This document shows, in pieces, positions 54,800-64,000 of a stretch of 64,000 bases of DNA. The position numbers and the translations under genes were made by a program. Source of the DNA: Gossypium raimondii (Eukaryota > Streptophyta > Magnoliopsida > Malvales > Malvaceae); NCBI RefSeq assembly GCF_025698545.1, contig NC_068571.1, forward strand, positions 12,980,160 to 13,044,159, in the 5' to 3' direction. Below the pieces are notes generated by a model. That model was not told where the DNA came from. It worked only from the letters and a program-made list of their open reading frames with translations, and ran no database searches. Position 1 is the stretch's first letter. Every line of letters starts with the position of its first letter.

Positions 54800-56300
54800 G
54801 TTGGTGAGTGAACTCAATTCTTGTCCAATATGGTCTCAATAATTAGGGCAGAGAAGTTGATAGGGAAAGACTGCCAAGCCTACCTCGCCTATGTGGTGGG
54901 CTCACCAAGTAAACCGATAGGATTTTGTGACATTCGCACGGTGAAAGACAATCCTGATTTATTTCCAGATGAGCTACTTGGAATACCCCCAAACTGCGAA
55001 GTGGAATCATCCATTGAGTTATACCTAGATAGTTCGCCAGTGTCTATTACACCTTATCGAATGGCACCAAAAGAGATTAAGGAACTGAAGATCCAACTAC
55101 AATAGCTACTCGACAGGGGTTTTATTTGACCAAGTGTGTCACCATGGGGATCACCAGTATTGTTTGTAAAGAAGAAAAATGAAAACCTGAGAATCTCTAA
55201 TGACTATAGATAATTGAATAAATTGATTGTAAAAAATAAGTACCTATTGCCATGAATTGACAATCTATTCAATCAGTTGCGAGGTGCCACAATATTTTCA
55301 AAGATAGGCTTGCAATCATGGTACTACTAGCTTAAGTTTAAGGAAGCAAATGTTTAGAAGATAGCTTTTCACACAAGGTATGGGCACTACGAATTCCTAG
55401 TTATGCTCTTTAAATTGAAAAATGCACCTGTTGCATTCATGGACTTGATGAATCGAGTGTTCCACAAGTATTTGGACTAGTGTGTGGTGGTCTTAAAAGA
55501 CGATATCCTGGTGTACTTGCTAACCGATGAAGAACATGATGCTCACTTGCAAACATTGTTACAAATTTTACGTGAGAAGCAACTATTTGTGAAGTTCAAC
55601 AAATATGTATTTTGGTTAAAGGAAGTAGCCTTTTTGGGTCTTGTGGTCTTAGTAGAGGGAGTTTGCGTGGACGCAAAGAAGATTGAGGAAATCCTAGAGT
55701 GAAGATCTCTAAGAAGTGTCACAAAGGTACGAAGCCTTTAGGGCTCGCAGGTTACTATCGCAGATTTGTTGATAGATTCGCCACTATTGCGACACCCTTA
55801 ACAAAGTTATCATAGAAATATGAGGAGTTCACATGGACGAAAGAAAGACAGAAAAGCTTTGAGAGACTTAAGGCGATACTCACTAAAGCACATGAGTTGG
55901 TTCAACCAAAACCTAAGAAAGACATTGTAGTCTATTGTGACACATCGCACTTGGGTTTTGGTTGCGTACTGGTATAGAAAGGAAGGGTGGTGACATATGT
56001 ATCCAAACAGTTGAAGCCTCATGAACGAAACTACCCAATGCATGATATGGAGTCAGAAGTAGTGGTCTTCGCACTCAAGATTTGGTGACACTACTTGTAT
56101 GGCGAACAGTGTACTATCTAGACTAACCATAAGAGCTCAAGTACTTACTCACATAGATAGAACTAAACTTTAGACAAAGGATGTGGATAGAGATACTAAA
56201 AGACTAAGATCGTGTGATAGAATATTACCCAGGAAAGGTGAATGTGGTCATAGATGCCTTAAGTTGAAAATTAGTGAGTGAACTGTGAGCTCTGTTCGTT
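54800..56300 (+). pseudogene. Chromovirus pol pseudogene (protease end, RT, RNase H)
   Basis: 54821-55105 encodes IPPNCEVESSIELYLDSSPV then TPYRMAPKEIKELK, the entry to RT. RT blocks follow with stops between: WGSPVLFVKKKN, then GLQSWYY and the catalytic-loop region VVLKDDILVY at about 55486-55515 (family: VVFIDDILVYS; here the first D is replaced by K). RNase H is seen at about 55920-56090 ([28 protein letters not shown]). It ends near 56300-56440, where the next element begins. More than ten stops or frameshifts. Confidence 0.8.
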
Positions 56301-56442
56301 CATTTGAGTGTGACATACGATGCGGGACTGCTTGCAAAATTAAAGGTGAAACCAACCCTTTTGCAGTAGATAAAGGAAAAGCAAGCCTCATATGAGGATT
56401 TGGCGAAGAGGGTTCCCCAAGTGGAACAAGGAGTTTAGGAGG

Positions 56443-58284
56443 TGTAAACTGAAAAGTATATAGGATTTTTCCTATATAATTCATTACCTTTTTACTTAAA
56501 TTTGTTGTTAAAACCAAGTAATTGTTTAATAAATTAATGAAATATGCGAAAATAAATTAGGACATAGAAATTATTAAAATGTGATTTTATACTTTATTAT
56601 ATAGTTTTCATGCATAAAATGGCTTATTTTATATTAATTTGAGCATATTATATTTTTAAGTTATAAAGTGGGCCATGCATGATTGAATTAAATAATAAAA
56701 TATAAAGTTATATTTAATAATTCATTTTTAATAATTCATTAATAAATTGGGTTTTAATTAATTAAATAAATTGATTAATTAGAGTGGTTAAATTATATTA
56801 TTTGGTCCCCCAAACTATCTACTATTTTTGGACAGGGCTGAGAGTTTTTTTCTAATTGCAAAGCCGTCCAAATTGGGGACGAAGTCAACCCAATTTTCAG
56901 CTGCACATGGATGTCATAAACCATTTTTAGTTTAATTATACAAAGTCCTTCAAGAGTTAAAGAAATTAGAGATTTTCCCGAAGATTTGCTGATGGCCGAG
57001 TCTTAGTCTTGAGTTTTTATGGCACTCAAATTGACCAAAAATCAAGAAAAAATAAGCCACCTTTCCTCAATTCAAGGCCGACCACTCTTGGAGGAAGTTT
57101 TAAAGGATGGACACTCCTATTTTTAGCAAACCAGCTCCCTTGCCTCACCTATAAATAAGAGCTCATTTCTCACTTGTGCAATCATCCCTCATCCCTCATC
57201 CCATCATCTCTCACTCATTCATCATTCTCTCAACTCTTTTAGCTATCTTTCCCCTTCATCATCCTTGCATAAGGATTTTAGCAATTAAGCCTTTCAAAGA
57301 ACCCTTGGTCGGCCACCTTGGAGAGCCATTAGCAAATGAGCAACATAAAGAAGCGAATGAGCCTCGTCAGTTAGAGTCTTGGGTGATAGCCACTCTGAAT
57401 TGGGTTTAATCTTTTTTTTCTTTAAATTTAATTTAAAGATGTATGCTATGTGTTCTTTGTTCTTGTTTACAACAATGATAGCTTAATTTTATTTAAGCTA
57501 GGATGATTATTTTGATTAAATAATATTTTCTTGATCCATGCTTATAATGTTTGTGCCTCAATCAATCATGTTTCCAATTAAAATCAAGTCTATATTTCGT
57601 TCATACGTGATTGAAATGCATCTGAATTAGCTGAGCGATCCTAACCAGACGACAGCTAATGGACGCATAATTGAAATGTGCATGCTCAATTTAGATCCTA
57701 ACCCGATTGAATTGTAGGTTGCGTAACAACTCTAACCAAGCTCTGTTATCTGCATAGTTTTTAGATTTGTGTGATTAAATTGTTTCAAACCTAACACGTC
57801 CTTGTTACCTCACACGAATGCTAAGAAACCCTTAGTAAATAAGGATCAATAAAATGTGTATTTACTAAGTAAAGGATTCCGAAAGGACCTAAGGTGGTTT
57901 CCAAACTCATGAAAGATGGAGTTGCCATAGAATGTTTTTTCGAATGTTATTAAGCATGTTGATAATAAATTGAGTTTAATTAAAGTAATTGTACTAGTTT
58001 ATTTATGTTATAATTGTTGCAAATTTTGTTTAATTTCACTAAAATCTATTTCATTTATATAGTTTGCATACCTAGGTTAATTTGCATTAGGGATCATTGC
58101 ATGTAGTTTAATATATTTTAATCACCACTTCTCGACTATATTGTGTTTTTATTTACCAAATTGTTAATATAATTTTACAAATTAAGTGACTTAGCACAAA
58201 TACAATCCCTGTGGAGATGATAACTCGATACTTACTTATTACTTGATAACGACTGTGGACACTAGCACAAACCCCAGTGTTACA
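56443..58284 (+). repeat. 5' LTR of the second Athila-like element
   Basis: The ends are TGTAAACTG and GTGTTACA, and the primer site follows six bases later. It contains a TATA-like CCTATAAATAAGAGC at about 57149 followed by a CT-rich leader (CATCCCTCATCCC), a plausible LTR promoter. Confidence 0.7.
57149..57160 (+). promoter_or_regulatory. Candidate LTR TATA box
   Basis: CTATAAATAAGA lies about 30 bases upstream of a CT/CA-rich leader inside the LTR. It is a plausible start of the genomic RNA of this element. Confidence 0.5.
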
Positions 58285-58290
58285 AGTTTT

Positions 58291-58308
58291 TGGCGCCGTT
58301 GCCGGGGA
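58291..58308 (+). other. Primer-binding site of the second Athila-like element
   Basis: TGGCGCCGTTGCCGGGGA is the consensus primer site of Athila/Tat elements (tRNA-Asp type). Confidence 0.85.
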
Positions 58309-58429
58309 TTGTCAACTATTGCCATATTCACTTTTTTCATGAAATTATTTATTTTCAATTTGTTTTATTTCTAACAGTACTTACTTATTCTTTTTTATTT
58401 TTGTGATTTTCTTCTCAGGTGTTTATGAG

Positions 58430-59824
58430 CATAGATCGAATTATCGATTTACTCCCTGTAGACCTTGAAATTGAGTGAACTTTCAGACAAAGAAGATGTG
58501 AACGAATAACTAAAAGAGAAGTCGAGATGGACCATGGAAATCAGAATAAAGACTAAGGTAATGAAGCCGATTATGTACGAAATCCTATCCTTATAGCCGA
58601 TGTTTGGGATCGATACATCAGTCAATATGCTGTGCCACTTTTCAGTGAGTTAAACCTAGGAATTAGAAACCTAGATATTGAGGCAAGCCAATTTGAATTG
58701 AAACCAGTGATGTTTCAAATGCTAGAAACGGTGGGCCAATTTAGTGGTATGCCAACGGAAGATCCACATCTCCACCTTCAATTGTTTATGGAGGTGAGTG
58801 ATTCATTCAAGATAGATAGGGTGACTGAAGACGTATTGAGGTTGAATTTGTTTTCGTACTCGTTGCGAGACTGAGCAGGAGCATGACTCAATTCATTGCC
58901 ACCAAGTTCCATATCTACATGGCAAGAATTAGCAGAGAGATTTTTGGTTAAGTATTTCCCACCTAGTAAGAACGCTAAGTTAAGGAATAAGATCACAACT
59001 TTCCAACAATTAATGACGAGTCTTTGTATGAGGTTTGGGAGCGATTTAAGGAGTTACTTCGTAAGTGTCTTCATCATGGGATTCCTCATTGTATCCAGTT
59101 GGAGACATTCTATAATGGTCTCAATGCACATACAAGATTGATGGTAGATGCTTCCACGAATGGTGCAATTTTTTCTAAGTCTTATAATGAGGATTATGAG
59201 ATTATCGAGAGGATCGCGAGTAATAACTATCAATGGCCAACAAATCAAACAACTTTAGGAAGGCGTGTAGCCGGAGTTCTTAAAGTTTATTCTCTCACTT
59301 CGTTATCAGCTCAGGTATCATCTATTTCCTCCATGTTAAAATAGTTAATCGCTAATAGTACAAATAATTTTGTAGCTCAGCCACCAAGTCCGTTTGAAGT
59401 AGTTTCCTGTGTGTACTATGGGGAAGGTCATTGTTTTGAGAATTCTCCATCAAATCTCGAGTCAGTGTACTATGTGGGGAACCAATACCAAAATAGGAGT
59501 GGACAAGGACCCCAGTCCAACTTCTACAATCCTTCATGGCGTAATCATCCTAACTTTTCTTGGAGCAACCAAAGAAATGGAACGAACAAAAACTTATTGC
59601 AGCAAAGACCCAACCAATCTCAAGGGTTTAATCAGCAAGCTCCAAAAGCACCTCAAGCTGAGGCATCAAACAATTTGGAGAACTTGTTGAAAGCGTACAT
59701 AGCAAAGAAAGGCACTTTGATCCAAAGCCAAGTAGCAACACTGAAAAATTTGGAAAACCAAATGGGTCAGTTGGCTACAGAGCTTCGTAATAGACCACAA
59801 GGAACCTTGCCGAGCAATACTTAG
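58430..59824 (+). pseudogene. Athila-like gag pseudogene
   Basis: The segments are 58632-58874 (GQFSGMPTEDPHLHLQLFME, then LRLNLFSYSLRD), 58896-59040 (STWQELAERFLVKYFPPSKN), 59024-59344 (FYNGLNAHTRLMVDASTNG, then YNEDYEIIERIASNNYQWP) and 59411-59824 (YYGEGHCFENSP zinc-knuckle region, PNFSWSNQRNG and LATELRNRPQGTLPSNT). These are the Athila gag blocks in order. At least three frameshifts or stops separate them. Confidence 0.85.
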
Positions 59825-59854
59825 AATCCAAGGAATTTTGGTAAAGAACATATC

Positions 59855-60853
59855 AATGTAGTGGTACTGCGAAGTGGTAAGACTCTGGAACCCCAAAGGA
59901 ATCAGATTCTGCAAAGTCTGAAAAGGAGGAAAGTCAACCAGATGTTGAAGTTCCTACACCAAAGGAATCAATTCTGCAAAGTCTGACAAGGTAAACCCTG
60001 ACTTAGTGAATTCAGATATTTTAACATCTTCTTTGGATGCAGATTTACCTACTTAGAAAAGTTGTCCGATTCAACCGAAAGTTCCATCACCTCCATATTC
60101 GTAAAGATTGTAGCAACACAAGCAGAAATAAGAGGTGCAATTCAAGAAGTTTTTGGATATTCTGAAGTAGTTACACATCAATATCTCGTTGGTGGAGGCT
60201 TTAGAATAAATGCCAAATTATGTAAGGTTTATGAAGGATATACTGTCCAAGAAGAAGCGAATGAGTGAGTATGAGACTATTGGCTTGACAAAGGAGTACA
60301 GTGCGTTCCTACAGAACAAACTACCACCGAAATTGAAAGACCCAGGAAGCTTTACTATACCTTATAATATTGGTGAATAGGAGCAAGTATCAACTTGATG
60401 CCTAAGTCTATCTTCAAGATGTTAAGGATAGGTGAAGTAAGACCTACAACTATGACGCTTCAGCTAGTGGATCGATCGTTAGCATATCGCGAAGGAAAGA
60501 TCGAGGATGTTTTGGTAAGAGTCGATAAATGTATTTTTCCTATTGATTTCATTATTTTAGATTTTGAAGCAGATAAGGAAGTGCCAATTATCCTTAAGAG
60601 ACCTTTCCTAGCCACGAGAAGAATGTTAATTGATGTGCAGGAAGGAGAACTCACCATGCGAGTTCAAAATGATCAGGTAACCTTTAACATTCTTAAAGCG
60701 ATGAAATTTCTCGATCCGATAGAGGAGTGTTCAGTTATGGAAGAGATAGAAACCTTGGTTTCTATGGAAAGAAATTTTGAGAAAGATCCATTGGAGAAAG
60801 CCTTAGAGTTTGACCTTTTGGAGGATGAAGAAGGTGAAAAAACATGGCTTTGA
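59855..60853 (+). pseudogene. Athila-like protease pseudogene
   Basis: VVLRSGK at about 59862 is the linker motif. 60395-60853 encodes MLRIGEVRPTTMTLQLVDRS, DVLVRVDKCIFPIDFIILDF and VPIILKRPFLATRRMLIDVQ. These align with the protease C-terminal half of the first element (39240-39463). The active-site segment around 60350 is out of frame and altered. Confidence 0.8.
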
Positions 60854-60939
60854 TGGAAGCCAATCCGAGAAATTTTATTCAATCCACACGGTTTGAACTG
60901 TTGGAGTTAGAAGTCAGAGAATTTGTGCAACCCAAGTTG

Positions 60940-62234
60940 TCAACCGAAGAACAACCTACACTTGAACTAAAGGTACTTCCTTCCCTTTTGAAATATGTTT
61001 ATTTAGGTGACTATTTTACTTTGACTGTGATTATTTCAATAGAACTAACGAAAGATCAAGAGGAATAACTGATTGCTGTTTTAAAGAAGTTGAAGAAAGC
61101 AATTGGTTGGACCATAGCTGACATTCGAGGTATAAGCCCTTCTTTTTGCATGCATAAAATCATTTTAGAAGAAGGTGAAAGACCTGAATTGATGGGCAAA
61201 GAAGGCTCAATCCTATCATGAAAGAAGTTGTGAGAAAGGAAGTGATCAAACGGTTAGATGCAGGAATCATCTATCCTATTTCAGATAGTTCGTGGGTAAG
61301 TCCGGTGCAGTGTGTGCCAAAGAAAGGTGGAATCACGATTGTTGAAAATGAGCGTAACGAGTTAATTCCGACGAGAACTATTCTCGGTTGGAGAATCTGT
61401 ATTGATTACAAAAAGTTGAACAAAGCCACTCGGAAGGACCATTTTTTGAATCAGAAGTTAGATCCTAAGGTAGTCATGCGATTCCTACATAAGCATGTGT
61501 TTACACGATTTGGGACACCAATAGCTATTATTAGTGATGAAGGTTCTCACTTTGTGAACAAATGACTTAAGTTGTTGCTTGATAAATATGATGTGAAGCA
61601 CAAGATTGCTACTGCTTATCACCCCCAGTCTAATGGACAAGTTGAAATAGTGAACCATGAAATCAAAAGTATCCTTGAAAAGGTAGTACACCCTAGCAGA
61701 AAAGATTGGTCTCGAAGGCTCGATGATGCATTATGGGCCTATCGAACAATATTTAAGACTCAGTTAGGAATGACTCCTTGTCGGTTAGTCTTTGGAAAGG
61801 CATGTCATTTGCCATTAGAGTTGGAGAATAAAGCTCACTGGGCATTAAAGCAGTTAAATTTTGATCTAAAATAGGCCGGTGAGAGAAGGACGTTACAATT
61901 AGATGAGTTGGAAGAGCTGAGGTTGTTTTCCAATAAGAATGCCAAAATGTGTAAAGAAAGATAAAAAAGATGGCATGATACTCATATATAACTTCGCGAG
62001 TTTAAAGAAGGTCAGAAAGTGTTGTTGTTTAATTTAAGGCTGAAGTTATTTCCTGGGAAGCTGAAATCCCGATGGAAAGGACCCTATACCATCTACCGAC
62101 TTTATCCTTACGGAGCTATTGAATTATACGACAATTATGGAGGTACGTTTAAAGTTAATGGTCAACGTCTCAAACACTACTGGGATGGTGAAGTTGAGCA
62201 AACTGAATCCTCACTCATCTTAACAGACCCTTAA
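60940..62234 (+). pseudogene. Athila-like RT remnant fused to integrase
   Basis: 61218-61440 has the RT start (VRKEVIKRLDAGIIYPISDS, then VQCVPKKGG and WRICIDYKKLNKATRKDHF). Without a break the frame then continues into integrase (VFTRFGTPIAIISDEGSHF), so RT palm, catalytic box and RNase H are deleted in frame near 61442. Integrase continues after one stop at 61572-61874 ([36 protein letters not shown]) and ends at 62019-62234 (GPYTIYRLYPYGAIELYD, FKVNGQRLKHYW). Confidence 0.85.
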
Positions 62235-62725
62235 TTTTTCATGAACTCATTGTGTAAATAAATAAATAATTAGATCTTATTTTCTTAATTTATTACATTT
62301 AATTAATTCTGTCTAAGGAGATTGGAACTTAAGCGGGACCGCTGTGACCCCTCCAACCTTTCCTGGGAATTAATTTAATGTAAGTTGTTAAGAAGAAATT
62401 TTCTAATTAAAATTTTTAAGTTTTATTTTGTTCAGTTTAAATTTTAAATTTTTGTGTTAATAAAGGGGGTCAAATTTGGCCCAAGTACTAATCAATTTTT
62501 TTTAAGATACAGTATGAGTTTGAGGCCCAAGATAGCAAAAAAAGAGGGAAAAAACTAGGCCTTGCCGTCACACCCATTACTTGCTGCCCAAGTAACTTTA
62601 AGGTAGCTAAATTTTTGTTGCATGTTGCCCTAATTTTCCCTATATAAAGCCCTCTTCATTCTACTAATTTTCATCTCCCGCAAAGCAATTTGCTTCCGCC
62701 CTAAAAATCCCTAAATCTCTTTTTT
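62235..62725. other. Spacer between pol and the downstream ORF of the Athila-like element
   Basis: No ORF. A TATATAAAGCCC motif at about 62640, followed by a CT-rich leader, could drive a separate transcript for the downstream ORF. Confidence 0.4.
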
Positions 62726-63910
62726 GTGTCGTTAACCTCAAATACCGAAAGAAACCCTAGTCCTTTCTTTTTGCCAAAATTCCCTATTGCTGTCGCAAAG
62801 AGATCGCCGCCGCACCATCCTTATTGTCGCAAGATTTTTGCCATAGCAAGTTATACCAACTTTGCCGATTTCTCTTTTCTCTCTTGCGCAGAACCTCTGC
62901 CAAATGTTTGGGAAAGTACCATGTCTCGCAAAAGAACTAGATCGTTAAAAACTACTCCTGAAAACCTGATTGTGGTTGATAAAGAAGTGAAAGAGTGATT
63001 TGATTTAATTTTCAAGCATCAACCTATGATGCCGAGAAAAAGTTTTAATTTGAAGAGCAATGATGTGATGGTTGTTCCTTTGCCAATTAGAAAGATAATC
63101 AATGCTCTCAAATGGGAACGAATGCTCTTGTTATATGCAATCTTGACAGAAAAGTCCATTAATGTTAGGAAAATTATCCTCAAGGAGATTCATGATTGTG
63201 CTAAAAAGAAGGCAGGAAGTGCTTATTTCCCATCATTAATTACTTCACTTTGCTTAAGGGCCCATGTTAAAACACAAGAAAATCTGAAGGGGTAGTATGT
63301 CCAAGGGTGCATTACAAGTCATGATCTTGAAAGGTTGGTAGAAAGAGTGCAAGAGTTGAACCAATGTGAGCAAGAGGAACCAACTAAGGTAGAAACCAAA
63401 GAGTGAACAAATAAAACAGAAACTAAAGCTGATTCAGTTACAGACACTAAAGAAGAAGAATCTGACAAGAAACCAAATAGTCCTCAACCAGCTGAAGGAG
63501 CTGAAAACCCTGAACCTAGGGTTGAGCCAAAAGAAGAACCAATCAAGCTAAGTGTTGAACCTGAATATACAAATCCCATGTCGACTTCTGCAAGTACTTC
63601 AAGGAAATCAGAGTTGTCAATTTTGATGGATATGTAAGTTCATGCATAATCAACAACAAACTTACTAGAAATATGCAAAAATTAGAGATGATTCAATATG
63701 AAATACTTTTAAGAATATCTCTAATACTTTTTTTCCTGAGTTCCCAGATGCTATCTTTGAGACATGGACGTAAGAGACTGACGATGCAAGCGAAGATGAA
63801 ACTAAAGAAGACAAGGGGAATAAGTCAGAAAAATAAAAGGGGGGGTTCTTGTCTTGTTTTTTATTTAATTATTTTTAGGTCTTTAGGAATTTATTTCTTT
63901 AGTAAATAGG
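62726..63910 (+). pseudogene. Athila extra ORF downstream of pol ('env-position' ORF), broken
   Basis: 62726-62998 starts a Pro/Ser-rich leader, then MSRKRTRSLKTTPENLIVVD. 63026-63295 encodes LPIRKIINALKWERMLLLYA, SINVRKIILKEIHDCAKKKA and YFPSLITSLCLRAHV. That pattern matches the plant-transposon protein domain found after pol in Athila elements, in the position often described as env-like. Stop codons separate the pieces, and the tail to about 63600 is Glu/Lys/Pro-rich. I see no clear signal peptide or membrane segment, so a surface-protein role is not supported. Confidence 0.65.
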
Positions 63911-64000
63911 ATTTAATTTTTGCAAAATAAAACATAGCAAGCATGAATAAATACTTTTTTAGAAAGAAAAAGATTAAGTGATGTGGCAATGGGAATGAAC

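Larger units (their letters stand above)
56443..64000 (+). mobile_element. Second Athila-like Gypsy element, runs off the window
   Basis: It starts with a 1.84-kb 5' LTR (56443-58284) and a primer site TGGCGCCGTTGCCGGGGA (58291-58308). gag, protease, a remnant of RT fused to integrase, and a downstream extra ORF follow. The 3' LTR lies beyond the window. It inserted into or beside the chromovirus pol pseudogene. Coding frames are broken several times, but the full gene order of the Athila lineage is visible. Confidence 0.85.

Noticed and set aside
56443..58284. Host gene in the Athila LTR (77-codon ORF at 57176)
   Set aside because: It lies between LTR ends just downstream of the LTR TATA-like motif; no homology.

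Overview
This window looks like nuclear DNA of a dicot plant, most probably cotton (Gossypium). It is AT-rich, has GT-AG spliced genes with short exons, and carries a complete three-exon gene for the Rubisco small subunit whose protein closely resembles the cotton form (identified from recall, not a search). Only two host genes are well supported: an uncharacterised conserved plant gene (CDS 4573-5495, +) and rbcS (CDS 14835-15576, -). Almost everything else is transposable elements, many nested.

Layout. 1-1200: AT-rich, possibly LTR-derived. 1219-3055 (-): decayed plant-mobile-domain (MAIN-like) pseudogene, followed by an 82-bp tandem repeat. 3872-5495: conserved gene with TATA box and probable leader intron. 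6507-8088: a Copia element reduced to two LTRs around a scrap of reverse transcriptase. 8106-8940: foldback/MITE-like element. About 10.2-12.0 kb: non-coding LTR element with a tRNA-Met type primer site. 14835-15858: rbcS and its light-responsive promoter. 16648-23930: a 7.3-kb CACTA transposon. 24305-35700: a degenerate Copia retrotransposon (CTATA target duplication) whose left LTR holds a second, inverted 4.9-kb CACTA element (25157-30088). 35751-46030: an Athila-like Gypsy remnant interrupted by a long-LTR Gypsy element (41047-45424, GTTTA duplication). 46036-48829: chromovirus fragment on the minus strand. 51109-54258: a 3.15-kb solo LTR. 54800-56300: chromovirus pol pseudogene. 56443 to the window end: a second Athila-like element with 5' LTR, gag, protease, fused RT/integrase remnant and an extra downstream ORF.

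The most notable content is the CACTA pair. Both have CACTA termini, exact 3-bp target duplications (CGG and ACA) and long arrays of palindromic GC-rich subterminal units (TTAGCGGCG...CGCCGCTAA). Neither shows a transposase. Inside, in one transcriptional direction and with introns retained, are pieces of unrelated host genes: an RNA polymerase subunit 5-like exon, a complete 42-codon SMAP1-like ORF (copy 1 only), two exons of a plant VPS13-like lipid-transfer protein, and exons resembling the inactive plastid protease FTSHi5. Copy 2 looks like a deletion derivative of copy 1, with short microhomologies at the junctions. The Copia element's other LTR preserves the empty insertion site of copy 2. 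I see no operon-like or defence system; the novelty here is multi-gene capture by a non-autonomous CACTA family.
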